Assembly (NCBI RefSeq): GCF_007197775.1
Contig: NZ_CP041638.1
Coordinates: 3,596,001-3,660,000 of the forward strand
Source of the DNA: Thalassotalea sp. PS06
GTDB taxonomy: Bacteria > Pseudomonadota > Gammaproteobacteria > Enterobacterales > Alteromonadaceae
Length of the DNA stretch: 64,000 bases
Reading direction: 5' to 3'
In this document: positions 8,770-18,574 of the stretch, piece after piece
How positions within the stretch are numbered: the first letter of the stretch is position 1
How the letters are laid out: the number at the start of each line of letters is the position of its first letter
Made by a program: the position numbers and the translations under genes
The notes under the pieces: model-generated
Databases searched by the model: none
Seen by the model: only the letters and a program-made list of their open reading frames with translations
What the model was told of the DNA's origin: nothing

Positions 8770-11544
8770 ATGTTAAATTTTAAGCCGAACAAGGTGGCGT
8801 TGGCGCTGGTTTCGACTGGCCTGATTTCCATGAGTTCTGTGTCTTTTGCTGCTGAAGAAACAGCGGCAGAGCAAGAAGTTGAAGTCATTGAAGTTACGGG
8901 TATCCGTGGCAGTCTTCAAAAAGCACAAGCTATCAAAATGAGCACCAACTCAATCGTTGAAGTGCTATCTGCTGAAGATATCGGTAAATTACCTGATACT
9001 TCAGTCGCTGAATCTCTTTCTCGTTTACCAGGCCTTTCTGGTGAGCGTCGTAACGGTCGTACTAGCGGTCTATCTGTTCGTGGTTTTAACGAAAACTACG
9101 TCGGTACTTCACTAAACGGTCGTGAATTACTAGGTATGGGTGACAACCGTGGTGTTGAATATGATTTATACCCTACCGAAATCGTATCTACTATCGTTGT
9201 ATATAAAACACCTGAAGCTGGCCTAGTGTCTCAGGGTATCGGTGGTACAATCGATCTACAAACTGTTAGTCCATTAAATGCTGATTCTACTTTCACCATC
9301 AATGCTGACTATGAGCAAAATGGCGAAGATGCAGCAAACCCAGACTACGATAATAACGGTCATCGTTTTTCATTCAACTGGGTTGACCAATTTGCTGACG
9401 ACACTTTAGGTCTGGCACTTACTGTAGCGACTCAGGAAACTCCTCGTCAGGAAGAGCAATTCCGTGCATGGGGTTATGCTGACTCTGACGACGGTAAAAT
9501 CTTAGGCGGTCACGATTCTTTCGTTCGTTCTGCAATGCTAGAGCGTGATTCAATCGCTGGTATCGTTGAATGGGCGCCAACTGATAATTTAAAACTTCAG
9601 CTAGACGCTTTATACATCGACTTCAATGAAAACGACGTACGTCGTGGTCTTGAAGAAGGTGGTCCAGTATGGGGTGGCGTAAACTACACTGTTACTGAAG
9701 TTGAAAATGGCCTTGTAACTTCAGGTTATTGGGATGGTTTCCACTCAGTAATTCGTAACGATGCGCGAAGCCAGGAAGCGGAACTTACCACTTTCGGCTT
9801 AAACGTTGAGTACTCTCTAACTGATGACTGGACTTTAGAAGCCGATCTTTCGACGGGTAAAGTTGATAAATTACTATTTGACGTAGAGAGCTACTCAGGT
9901 GTTGGCCGTGCAGGTATGGCTGACCGTCCTACTGCTGCGCGTTCCTGGGAAATGACATCTACTGGTGTTATGTACTCAGATCATCCAACCTTACCAGGTG
10001 TTGATTACACTGATGAAAGTTTAATTCGTCTTGCTGGTCCTCAAGCTTGGGGTGCGCCAATTATCGGTGGTGACGCACAAGACGGGTTCGTTAACCGTCC
10101 TGAGTTTGAAGAAAGCCTGGACAGCTTCCGTTTATCTGTAAACGGTGTTGTTGAATGGGGCTTCATTTCTGCTGTAGAAGCAGGAATCATGTACTCTGAC
10201 CGCAGCAAATCAAAACTTAATGAAGGTGACTACCTAACAGCGCCTTCTTATCCTGGAGATGCTCCTATTCCTGAAGTATTGGGCGTAGCGGATCTTAGCT
10301 TCATTGGTATCAACGGCGTTCTTGCGTACGATTCACTAGGTCTGTTTAAATCCGGTTACTACACAGCAACTGAAGCTTCATTGGTTCAGAACGATCGTCT
10401 TGGTGATACTTACGAGGTTGATGAAGAAATCACTACCCTTTACGGTAAGTTGGATATCGATACTGAATTTGCTGGTATCTACGTAAGCGGTAACTTCGGC
10501 GTTCAGGTTATTGACGTTGACCAGAGCTCTACAGGTTTCTCAACAACGACTGAAGAAGGCACTGGTAATACCCTGGCAACTGCAGTTTCTGGTGGCGACA
10601 GCTACACTGACGTTCTTCCTACCTTAAACTTAAGCTTTGAGATTGCTGAGAACCAGTTTATCCGTACTGCGATTGGTAAAGTTCAATCTCGTCCACGTAT
10701 GGACCAGATGAAGCCTAACAATCAGTTCGGTTTCTCATTTAACGCAAATCAGGTAGGAAGTGAAGATCCTGAAAATGGCCCTTGGAGTGGTAGCGCTGGT
10801 AACCCAACGCTAAAACCTCTTGAAGCAAACCAGTTTGATATCTCTTACGAGAACTACTTTGCTGATGAAGGTTACTTCGCTGCAGCCTTCTTCTACAAAG
10901 ACTTAACTAACTGGCACCGTTCTGGTAGCGTGCTAACTGATTTCTCTGACGAGTACATTCCGGGTTACCACCAAGTCACAGTTGTTGACGAAGTTACTGG
11001 AGAAGAAACTATTCTTACGCCGCAAACCTTCGAAGGTTTTGTAGGCACAACGACTGATGGTTTTGAAGGTTTTGTACGTGGTTACGAATTCCAGGCAAGC
11101 GTACCGTTCAATCTATTCGCCGATGCTCTTGACGGCTTTGGTTTAGTAGGTAGTGCTACGTTCCTTGACGGTGAGTTAGATGACGGTGGCCGTATTCCTG
11201 GTTTGTCTGAAGAGAGCTACTCTTTCACGGCTTACTATGAAAACAGTGGTTTTGAAATCCGTTTATCAGGCACCAAGCGTGATGAATTCTTAACTGAAGC
11301 TCGCGGTCTGAGCTTATCACTACAAGAATTCGAAAGCTTAGGTGGTGAACTTTGGGATGCACAAATCGGCTATGACTTCAGCGAATCAGGTATTGACTCT
11401 CTAGACGGTCTGCGTGTTACCTTCAAGGTTCAAAACCTTACCAAAGAAGACGACGTTCAGGCAGATGCTGCGGACTCTCGTTTCGTTACCTTGTATCAGT
11501 ACTACGGTGCTAACTACTTACTTGGTATCAACTACGAGTTCTAA
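8770..11544 (+). CDS. TonB-dependent receptor, probable maltodextrin outer-membrane importer
   Basis: A 924-residue outer-membrane receptor. It has a signal peptide (about 1-29, ending SVSFA-AE), a TonB box just after it (VEVIEVTGIRG), a plug domain (about 45-165, with LPDTSVAESLSRLPGL and SVRGFNENY) and a beta-barrel ending in aromatic phenylalanine (YLLGINYEF). This N-terminal pattern is that of the Caulobacter/Xanthomonas carbohydrate receptor group, which includes the maltodextrin receptor MalA. I start at ATG 8770, which has GGGGAGA 6 nt upstream, rather than ATG 8749. It heads the plus-strand operon, divergent from the pullulanase, and is followed by a strong terminator, so it can be made in excess over the halogenase genes. 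Codons look optimised for high expression, with many GGT and CGT. Confidence 0.93.
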   Translation: MLNFKPNKVALALVSTGLISMSSVSFAAEETAAEQEVEVIEVTGIRGSLQKAQAIKMSTNSIVEVLSAEDIGKLPDTSVAESLSRLPGLSGERRNGRTSGLSVRGFNENYVGTSLNGRELLGMGDNRGVEYDLYPTEIVSTIVVYKTPEAGLVSQGIGGTIDLQTVSPLNADSTFTINADYEQNGEDAANPDYDNNGHRFSFNWVDQFADDTLGLALTVATQETPRQEEQFRAWGYADSDDGKILGGHDSFVRSAMLERDSIAGIVEWAPTDNLKLQLDALYIDFNENDVRRGLEEGGPVWGGVNYTVTEVENGLVTSGYWDGFHSVIRNDARSQEAELTTFGLNVEYSLTDDWTLEADLSTGKVDKLLFDVESYSGVGRAGMADRPTAARSWEMTSTGVMYSDHPTLPGVDYTDESLIRLAGPQAWGAPIIGGDAQDGFVNRPEFEESLDSFRLSVNGVVEWGFISAVEAGIMYSDRSKSKLNEGDYLTAPSYPGDAPIPEVLGVADLSFIGINGVLAYDSLGLFKSGYYTATEASLVQNDRLGDTYEVDEEITTLYGKLDIDTEFAGIYVSGNFGVQVIDVDQSSTGFSTTTEEGTGNTLATAVSGGDSYTDVLPTLNLSFEIAENQFIRTAIGKVQSRPRMDQMKPNNQFGFSFNANQVGSEDPENGPWSGSAGNPTLKPLEANQFDISYENYFADEGYFAAAFFYKDLTNWHRSGSVLTDFSDEYIPGYHQVTVVDEVTGEETILTPQTFEGFVGTTTDGFEGFVRGYEFQASVPFNLFADALDGFGLVGSATFLDGELDDGGRIPGLSEESYSFTAYYENSGFEIRLSGTKRDEFLTEARGLSLSLQEFESLGGELWDAQIGYDFSESGIDSLDGLRVTFKVQNLTKEDDVQADAADSRFVTLYQYYGANYLLGINYEF

Positions 11545-11565
11545 GACACTCTGAACTGTTCGAAA

Positions 11566-11600
11566 AACCTGTTAGGATAATTCCTAGCAGGTTTTTTTTT
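11566..11600 (+). terminator. Rho-independent terminator after the TonB receptor
   Basis: The stem AACCTGTTAGGA pairs with TCCTAGCAGGTT across a short loop, with one G-T wobble, and is followed by a run of T. It lies 21 bp after the receptor stop and 45 bp before the next gene. Partial readthrough or a separate promoter would be needed for the genes downstream. Confidence 0.9.
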
Positions 11601-11645
11601 ATCTAACCTTTTTCTTGAAAGCGTTTTGTTGAAGGTCTCGTGACA

Positions 11646-13136
11646 ATGCAACAACCTATAAAAAAATTAGTTATTCTTGGCGGTGGTACATCTGGTTGGA
11701 TTTCCGCTGCATTATCAAAAAAGCTTCTTGGCAATGCCATCGAAGTTGAATTAGTAGAATCCAGTGAAATTGGTACCGTCGGTGTTGGTGAAGCCACCAT
11801 ACCACCGATCAAATTATTAAATGATGTACTTGGCTTAAATGAGGCTGAGTTTTTACGAGAAACTCAAGGCACGATCAAACTGGCTATTAAGTTTGAAAAT
11901 TGGAAGAACGAGAATCATAGCTATTACCACACGTTTGGTTCCGCCGGAAAAAGCATGGCGTTCTGTCATTTCCACCATTTTTTAAAACGTGCGGGTGAAT
12001 TAGATGATGACAGTAAGTTATGGGATTACGACTTAAATGCCCTTTGTGCCGAAGAGGGCAAATATGCTCATATCCGTCACCAGGATCCGATTCTGGAAAT
12101 GCCCTACGCCTATCACTTTGATGCTGGATTATATGCTCAGTATTTGCGTAAATTCTGTGAAAAGATCGGCGTTCAACGCACCGAAGGCACGGTGGCCAAA
12201 GTCCATCAAAACTCGCAAAATGGTTACATCGAATCTCTGCAGTTAAAAGACGGTAGCCTGATTAGCGGTGATCTATTCCTCGATTGTTCCGGCTTTCGCG
12301 GCTTATTGATTCAGCAGACTCTGCAAACGGGCTATGAAGACTGGAGCCATTGGCTGCGTTGTGACCGAGCCGTTGCGGTGGCTTCAAAACGATTTGAGCA
12401 TACCCTGCCATATACGCGTTCTATCGCCCATAAAGGCGGTTGGCAGTGGCGTATACCTTTACAACATCGCAATGGTAACGGCCTTGTTTACAACAGCGGC
12501 TATTATTCTGACGATGAAGCCACTGAGTTGCTGCTAGGTAACCTTGATAGCAAAGCAATCACCGATCCAAAAGTGATTAAGTTCCAAACCGGACGCCGTT
12601 ATCAGCAATGGAATAAGAATGTGATCGCCGTCGGACTTTCCAGTGGTTTCCTGGAACCATTGGAATCAACATCGATTCATTTGATTCAATCAGCGGTCGT
12701 TCGCTTAATTCACTTATTCCCGCATCATGGTATTAACGACGCCATGGTTGATGAATATAACAAGCAATCAAAATTGGAATTTGAACAAATTCGTGATTTT
12801 ATCATTCTTCACTATCACGTTAACCAGCGCACCGATAGCCTGTTCTGGCAAGAGATGCGGGATATGAAGATTCCAGAGACGCTAGCCCACAAAATAGAGT
12901 TGTTTAAACAAGATGGTCGCTTATTCCGGGATCAAAATGATTTATTCCTGGAAAGCTCATGGCTACAGGTAATGCTGGGACAAGGCCTGGTGCCAAACAG
13001 TTATCATCCGATGGCTAACGCCATGCCGGAATCGAAATTGAAAGCTATGCTTGAAAAAATCAAAGCCATCAAACGGGAACCGGTTTCGGCTATCCCTAGC
13101 CATGATGAATTTCTAAAGCGCTACTGTGGACAATAA
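11646..13136 (+). CDS. Flavin-dependent tryptophan-halogenase-like protein (first copy)
   Basis: A 496-residue member of the tryptophan halogenase family (PrnA/PyrH type). It has the FAD-binding GGGTSGW motif (residues 12-18), the halogenase fingerprint WxWxIP (WQWRIP), a lysine at the catalytic position (K78, in TIKLAIKF) and the FLEPLES segment carrying the conserved glutamate. These features predict FADH2-dependent hypohalous acid formation and halide transfer, with the reductase supplied in trans. Such genes commonly sit beside TonB receptors in marine and soil proteobacteria, and the related BrvH halogenates indoles. The physiological substrate here is unknown. ATG 11646 is chosen; GTG 11640, only 4 nt after GAAGG, is possible. 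It sits immediately before the second copy. Confidence 0.9.
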   Translation: MQQPIKKLVILGGGTSGWISAALSKKLLGNAIEVELVESSEIGTVGVGEATIPPIKLLNDVLGLNEAEFLRETQGTIKLAIKFENWKNENHSYYHTFGSAGKSMAFCHFHHFLKRAGELDDDSKLWDYDLNALCAEEGKYAHIRHQDPILEMPYAYHFDAGLYAQYLRKFCEKIGVQRTEGTVAKVHQNSQNGYIESLQLKDGSLISGDLFLDCSGFRGLLIQQTLQTGYEDWSHWLRCDRAVAVASKRFEHTLPYTRSIAHKGGWQWRIPLQHRNGNGLVYNSGYYSDDEATELLLGNLDSKAITDPKVIKFQTGRRYQQWNKNVIAVGLSSGFLEPLESTSIHLIQSAVVRLIHLFPHHGINDAMVDEYNKQSKLEFEQIRDFIILHYHVNQRTDSLFWQEMRDMKIPETLAHKIELFKQDGRLFRDQNDLFLESSWLQVMLGQGLVPNSYHPMANAMPESKLKAMLEKIKAIKREPVSAIPSHDEFLKRYCGQ

Positions 13137-13137
13137 C

Positions 13138-14646
13138 ATGGCAGAGCAAAAACCTTTTCACATTCTCATCCTTGGTGGCGGCACCGCCGGCTGGATGGCA
13201 GCAAACCTGTTTGCCAACCGCTGGCGCAATTGTGACAATCAGAAATCGGTAAAAATTACCCTGATTGAATCTAAAGACGTTGGCATCATAGGCGTAGGGG
13301 AGGGCTCTACGCCAACCCTAAAGCGCTTCTTTGAAGACTTAAATATTCCTGAATCACAATGGATGCCAGCGTGTGATGCTACCTATAAGGTGAATATTCG
13401 ATTCAAGGACTGGAGCCCGCAATCGGGTATCGCTGATTATTCTCATCCGTTCACCACGCAAGTGGATACCTTCACCAAGCGCGCGTTTTTAGTTAATGGC
13501 CGAACCCGGAGAATGGGCTTAGACACCCATACCCGTCCTGATGATTTTTTATTAAATGGCGTGCTGGCCAATCAAGGTAAAGGCCCGCTAACCCCTGACA
13601 ATTTTCCCTTTGTCATGGAGTATGGCTATCACTTTGATTCTGGCAAGCTTGGCCAGTTTTTAAAGGACAAGGCTATTGCCGCCGGCGTCGAGCACAAGCA
13701 GGCACATATCACCCAGGCAAAACGCTCACCTCAGGGCGAACTGGAAGCCATTATCGATGATCAGGGCGAAGCCTATAGCGCTGACTTTTTTATCGATTGC
13801 ACCGGTTTTTCCTCGCTGTTAATGCAAAAAGCATTACGCGTGCCTTATAAAAGCTTTAAATCGAACCTTTTCAATGATTCTGCCGTGGTGATGCCAAGCT
13901 CGATGGACTCGATAATTCCCGTTGAAACCGAAGCAACGGCATTGAGCGCTGGCTGGTGCTGGAAAATTCCGCTTACCAGTCGCTATGGCAATGGTTATGT
14001 TTTCAGTAGCGACTTTATCGACAATGATCAGGCGGAAACCGAATTTCGCCGCCATATCGGCGCATTGGATTCGGAACAGGAATGTCGTTTTCTAAAAATG
14101 CAGGTCGGCCAGCTAACCGAACATTGGTCCTATAACTGCCTTGGCCTGGGATTATCGCAAGGGTTTATTGAGCCTTTGGAAGCAACGGCTCTGCACCTGG
14201 TTCAGGTCAGTATTGAACTGTTTGCCAGCCTATTGGAAAAGGGTAACTTTTCCAGCCATTATGCGCCGGAATACAATAAGAAAATTAGCGAGCGCTTCGA
14301 GCGGGTTCGTGATTACATCGTTGCCCATTACAAACTGAATACTCGTGATGACAGCGAATACTGGCGTGCAAATCGCGACAACAACAAGCTGTCGCAATCG
14401 CTGTTAAGTATTCTCGACTGTTGGTATCAACGTGGCGATTTAAACGAAGAAATTGAGCGTCAGAATCTGGATACCCATTTCGATGCGGTTTCCTGGAATT
14501 GTTTACTCGCCGGTTATGGTACGTTTCCACCGTTGGCACCGAATCAACCTGGTCAGGGCGACCTTTATCAGGAAAAGAAGATTCAGCAATTTTTACATGG
14601 CTGTAGTTTAAACTTTAGTGATCACCAGAGTAATTTACGCAAGTGA
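13138..14646 (+). CDS. Flavin-dependent tryptophan-halogenase-like protein (second copy)
   Basis: A 502-residue paralogue of the preceding gene but clearly diverged. It has GGGTAGW (FAD site, residues 13-19), K84 in ATYKVNIRF at the catalytic lysine position, WCWKIP matching WxWxIP, and FIEPLEATALHL at the conserved glutamate region. All hallmark residues of a working halogenase are therefore present. The start ATG lies one base after the TAA of the first copy, so translation is probably coupled. The pair may form a complex or act on different substrates. Inside an alpha-glucan locus the link between halogenation and sugar use is unexplained. Family assignment is firm; activity and substrate are not. 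Confidence 0.9.
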   Translation: MAEQKPFHILILGGGTAGWMAANLFANRWRNCDNQKSVKITLIESKDVGIIGVGEGSTPTLKRFFEDLNIPESQWMPACDATYKVNIRFKDWSPQSGIADYSHPFTTQVDTFTKRAFLVNGRTRRMGLDTHTRPDDFLLNGVLANQGKGPLTPDNFPFVMEYGYHFDSGKLGQFLKDKAIAAGVEHKQAHITQAKRSPQGELEAIIDDQGEAYSADFFIDCTGFSSLLMQKALRVPYKSFKSNLFNDSAVVMPSSMDSIIPVETEATALSAGWCWKIPLTSRYGNGYVFSSDFIDNDQAETEFRRHIGALDSEQECRFLKMQVGQLTEHWSYNCLGLGLSQGFIEPLEATALHLVQVSIELFASLLEKGNFSSHYAPEYNKKISERFERVRDYIVAHYKLNTRDDSEYWRANRDNNKLSQSLLSILDCWYQRGDLNEEIERQNLDTHFDAVSWNCLLAGYGTFPPLAPNQPGQGDLYQEKKIQQFLHGCSLNFSDHQSNLRK

Positions 14647-14689
14647 AGTTAACTAAAACACCTGAGATAGCTAAGCATTGAGAGCAACT

Positions 14690-15607
14690 ATGAAGACACT
14701 GACCATACCGCAACTGCCAATGCCATCATCCCGTCTAATCTATGGATGTATGCGCATCAGTGGTGACAATTCACAACAGGATCGGGAAAAAGGTAAGCGT
14801 GCCATCGAAGCTGCGATTGATGAAGGTTACAACCACTTTGATCATGCCGATATTTATGGCGGTGGTGAATGTGAGTCAATATTTGGTGAAGTTCTTAAAG
14901 CTCAGCCGCACCTGCGCAATAAGGTATTAATTACCTCAAAAGCCGGAATTCGCTTTGCAAACACACCGGTGGCTGGTGAGGTCGGTCGTTACGATTTTTC
15001 CCATAATTATCTGATTAAGCAGGTCGAAGGTTCATTAAAGCGTCTTAATGTTGATGCTTTAGATATGTTTCTGTTGCACCGTCCAGATTATTTGTTTAAT
15101 GCTGAAGACGTTGCCCACACCCTCAATGAACTGCGCCAGTCCGGCAAAGTAAAACACTTTGGGGTGAGTAACTTCAGTGCCAGCCAGCTGGAATTACTAC
15201 AGTCAAAAATGACCGATTCATTGTTGGTGAATCAAATTGAAATCAATATCCATAATATCGACGCATTTTCCAATGGCACCTTAGATCAGTGCCAACAATA
15301 TGGCATCACTCCCATGGCCTGGTGTCCGATTGCTACCGTCGCTTATGAAGCCTGGGGCAATACCTTTAGCGATGAAGATGTTGCGCGCATTCAACAGGAA
15401 TATCAGCGTCAGGCTGACTTTTATGGCTGCGAGCAATGGGTTATCGCGCTGGCCTGGTTGTTAATAAATCCAGCGCAAATTTGCCCTATCATCGGTTCTA
15501 CCAACCCTGAACGAATTACCATGGCAAAACAGGCCTTAGATTTAGACTATCGTCATGAAGACTGGTATCGCCTGCTAGAAGCCAGAAATGGCCATCCAGT
15601 ACCTTAG
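14690..15607 (+). CDS. Aldo/keto reductase (YdhF-like)
   Basis: A 305-residue NAD(P)H-dependent oxidoreductase of the aldo/keto reductase superfamily. It has the catalytic residues in FDHADIYGGGECE (Asp and Tyr), Lys in LITSKAGI, and His in DMFLLHRPD. The C-terminal nucleotide-binding signature is PIIGSTNPERI. It resembles the YdhF-type subgroup. It is probably cytoplasmic and could reduce a sugar or aldehyde arising from the pathway, but the substrate cannot be read from sequence. ATG 14690 is preceded by GAGAG about 6 nt away; a TTG at 14678 is less likely. It lies 43 bp after the second halogenase gene, on the same strand. Confidence 0.9.
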   Translation: MKTLTIPQLPMPSSRLIYGCMRISGDNSQQDREKGKRAIEAAIDEGYNHFDHADIYGGGECESIFGEVLKAQPHLRNKVLITSKAGIRFANTPVAGEVGRYDFSHNYLIKQVEGSLKRLNVDALDMFLLHRPDYLFNAEDVAHTLNELRQSGKVKHFGVSNFSASQLELLQSKMTDSLLVNQIEINIHNIDAFSNGTLDQCQQYGITPMAWCPIATVAYEAWGNTFSDEDVARIQQEYQRQADFYGCEQWVIALAWLLINPAQICPIIGSTNPERITMAKQALDLDYRHEDWYRLLEARNGHPVP

Positions 15608-15644
15608 CCACAACCAGTAGTTACGTAAAAAGGAACAATCAAGG

Positions 15645-16109
15645 ATGAGTTTTTGGAAAGAGCTTTTCGATGTATACCAGCAGCAATTGCAATCAAAACG
15701 TCTTGCTAAAGGCGCCGGTCGATCATTAATACAGGAAATACGAATCAATCTTTCGCTGATGGCAGAAGCGCTGCAGCATCCAGAATCTTGCGCTGCCTTG
15801 TTAGCAAACCTCGAAGACACGGCGTTTCGCCATTACTGCCAGCAAGGCTATGAATTTGAGCAATTAAACCCGCAGAGTCTTAATAAAACCACAACAGCTG
15901 CCATTCCTGAATTCAACCAATATTTGCAGCAATCAACGGAAGAGCTAATTTACCGAGCTTATCAGAGAGTTAAGGTTTTAAAAGCGTTTGCAGCGGCAAA
16001 TAATGCCAAAGACAGCCAACGAAGAATTCAATCGCTACTGCGCTATCATGTTATGCTAGTCGCCCATGTACAGTCTCAGCCACTACGTTTGAGTCACAGT
16101 AGATCGTAG
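15645..16109 (+). CDS. Uncharacterised protein in the glucan locus
   Basis: A 154-residue protein that I do not recognise. It has no signal peptide or membrane segment, is mostly helical by composition and is rich in Gln, Leu and Ala, with a basic C-terminal end. It starts at ATG 15645 close behind an AAGG sequence. It sits between the aldo/keto reductase and the debranching enzyme and ends 30 bp before the latter, so it is probably cotranscribed. A cytoplasmic accessory role is possible, but no function can be claimed. Confidence 0.65.
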   Translation: MSFWKELFDVYQQQLQSKRLAKGAGRSLIQEIRINLSLMAEALQHPESCAALLANLEDTAFRHYCQQGYEFEQLNPQSLNKTTTAAIPEFNQYLQQSTEELIYRAYQRVKVLKAFAAANNAKDSQRRIQSLLRYHVMLVAHVQSQPLRLSHSRS

Positions 16110-16141
16110 TAACCCCTAATTTACAATCAGGAGCCCCCTTG

Positions 16142-18454
16142 GTGTCTTACCGTTTCTTCCCCCTATACTTAATTTTTCTAGTGGCCACAGGTTGTCAGCC
16201 GACATCAAATGTAAAGCAAGTGAATATCGAACTCGCCCCGGACACTCAGTCCACTGCCGTATCCAACTTAGAGCCGTTAGGCATGAGCGTCACTGCTGAA
16301 GAAAACCGCCCGGTATCCTTCACCAACAAACGTTCAGGCTATTACTACACTCAAACCCATGTTAATGATCATCCAGAGCACAGCTGGTTTAGCGGTTTTA
16401 ATCTGGCACAAAAACGCTTGTTTCAAGATTATGAGATTGCCATCGATGGCTCGCCGTTAAAACGCCAGCAAGCCAAGGTCAATGTTTACCCACACAAGTT
16501 AGAACGTGTTTACCCTGAAGGTACGACAGTACAGTTATCCCTATTTGATAATCAGGATATTGTCCGTATCTCTGTTACATCCGAATCCGATGATGTCACC
16601 ATCAAAATCCTCGGTGAGCAGGTCAAAGAAAGTCTGATGGTTGGCGAACTTAGCACTTATCGTTCAAGCGAAGATACCGATAAAGTCATCGCGGTTGCGT
16701 CAATTCAATCGTCCACTGACGATGCTGATTCCGAGAAAGGCTTTTACATTCTGATCGCTGACAGCATTGCCAAAGCCACTGATATGCTCAATCAGGTTCG
16801 TCAGCATGATAGCGAATGGCAACAACAGCGCCAGCAACGAATGTTAAGTCTGTTAAACGACAATACCTGGATGCATAGCAGCGATAGCGAACTGGTTAAA
16901 GCCCTGCAATGGCAAATCCTCAATCTCGATTCATTGATGACCAATCAGCACGGTAAAGGTATTTATGCTGGCTTACCCTGGTTCAACGAATATTGGGGCC
17001 GGGATAGCTTTATTTCATTGCCTGGAGCCACTCTGGTGACCGGGCAGTTTGATTTCGCCCGGGATATGATCACAGCTTTTGCCAAGTTCCAGGATAGAGA
17101 TCCGGATTCAAAATTCTTCGGACGGGTACCAAATCGGGTTCGTATCGAAGATATTGATTACCACACCACCGATGGCACTCCGCGTTTCGTTATCGAGATG
17201 CGTCATTATGTGCAGTACAGCGGTGATAATAGCCTAATCGAACAGCTTTATCCGAATGTAAAAGACTCAATCAATGGCTCATTGAAAAACTGGGTAGATA
17301 AAAAAGGATATTTATTACACGCCGATAATGAGACTTGGATGGACGCCCGCCGCGAGCCTGACAAAGTCCCTTATTCACCAAGAGGCACCCGTGCTAATGA
17401 TATTCAGGCGCTTTGGTTTGAGCAGTTAAAAGCCGGGATTTATTTTGCCAAAGTCGTCAACGACATAGAATCGGAAAGCCAATGGCAACAAGCTCTGGAC
17501 AAATTACAACAAAACTTCTCCAAGGACTTTGTGCTGGCGGATAAAGGCTATCTCGCCGATCATCTAAATCAGGACGATAGCGCCGATACGCAATTGCGCC
17601 CTAATCAGTTTTACGCCTTTGATATGATCGAAGATAAGGCCCTGATTGCCAAAGCTACGACGTTGGCCTGGCAGCAACTGGTATATCCCTGGGGCGTGGC
17701 ATCACTGGATAATCGAGATAGTGATTTCTATCCTTACCATCTGACAGAGGCGTATCACAAGGACGCTGCTTACCACAATGGTACTGTTTGGCTGTGGAAT
17801 AATGGTATTGCCATGCAACGTATGATTGAGGCGGGTAATACAGATTTAGCGTTCCAATTATTCACCAATATGAATGAGCAGGCACTGACACGCGGTGTGG
17901 TTGGTGGTCTGGCGGAGAATGCCGATGCCTACCCTCATCCGGGTAAGTCAGTGGCGAAAATTACCGGGACTTACCTACAGGCATGGTCGAATGCTGAGCA
18001 GCTTCGTGCCTGGTATCAAGATTTCCTTGGCGTGCGCCCGGATCTAATTCAAAAGCAAGTAACGTTTGCACCGCGCTTGCCTTCCTCCCTTGAAGATTTA
18101 CAGTGGCAGTCACGTATTGGCAGTGGAACGATGACGGTGAGCTACAAAAAATCCGAATCTATCGAACATTATCAGCTTGCTTTTAACGACATCGATGGCC
18201 AGCTTATCCTGGATTTACCAGGCTTTAAACCAGTGACGATTGATATCGATACTCAAAACATTATGCTTGTTGAATTATCTGCGCAAGCCCTGTCGATTGG
18301 GCAATATAATGCCCAGGGGGAAGAGCAGGATAAACAGCAGTGGTCAGCCGATCAGCAGCGCCTTAATCACTTAGAAGAACTGACAACCATTTCGTCACAG
18401 GCAAGCTTTGCTAAACCTATCGCGATTGAAAATCATCCAAGGCTCAAGAATTAG
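16142..18454 (+). CDS. Lipoprotein amylo-alpha-1,6-glucosidase (GDE_C, GH133-like)
   Basis: About 770 residues. The lipoprotein signal peptide ends VATGC (Cys at about 18-19), so the enzyme is membrane anchored. An N-terminal beta-rich domain (about 40-235) precedes an (alpha/alpha)-barrel. That barrel carries GLPWFNEYWGRDSFISLPG (about 278-296), the hallmark of the glycogen-debranching C-terminal domain family. Further family segments are ADNETWMDAR and the YPHPGKSVAKITGTYLQAWSNAEQLRAW end. It should remove alpha-1,6-linked glucose from dextrins. Start choice: GTG 16142 is 8 nt after AGGAG; TTG 16139 is also possible. It is the last gene of the plus-strand run and complements the pullulanase encoded divergently. 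Confidence 0.88.
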   Translation: MSYRFFPLYLIFLVATGCQPTSNVKQVNIELAPDTQSTAVSNLEPLGMSVTAEENRPVSFTNKRSGYYYTQTHVNDHPEHSWFSGFNLAQKRLFQDYEIAIDGSPLKRQQAKVNVYPHKLERVYPEGTTVQLSLFDNQDIVRISVTSESDDVTIKILGEQVKESLMVGELSTYRSSEDTDKVIAVASIQSSTDDADSEKGFYILIADSIAKATDMLNQVRQHDSEWQQQRQQRMLSLLNDNTWMHSSDSELVKALQWQILNLDSLMTNQHGKGIYAGLPWFNEYWGRDSFISLPGATLVTGQFDFARDMITAFAKFQDRDPDSKFFGRVPNRVRIEDIDYHTTDGTPRFVIEMRHYVQYSGDNSLIEQLYPNVKDSINGSLKNWVDKKGYLLHADNETWMDARREPDKVPYSPRGTRANDIQALWFEQLKAGIYFAKVVNDIESESQWQQALDKLQQNFSKDFVLADKGYLADHLNQDDSADTQLRPNQFYAFDMIEDKALIAKATTLAWQQLVYPWGVASLDNRDSDFYPYHLTEAYHKDAAYHNGTVWLWNNGIAMQRMIEAGNTDLAFQLFTNMNEQALTRGVVGGLAENADAYPHPGKSVAKITGTYLQAWSNAEQLRAWYQDFLGVRPDLIQKQVTFAPRLPSSLEDLQWQSRIGSGTMTVSYKKSESIEHYQLAFNDIDGQLILDLPGFKPVTIDIDTQNIMLVELSAQALSIGQYNAQGEEQDKQQWSADQQRLNHLEELTTISSQASFAKPIAIENHPRLKN

Positions 18455-18574
18455 AGGGTGTTTATTTTTCGAGGTCAATTTTGTAGCGAATTGTTTGAGA
18501 TGTGCCCTAAAAAAGACAACACGCTTTTGCAATTAGACATAATCAGACTTGCAGGCAGCCAGGTCTGGTTCTGC

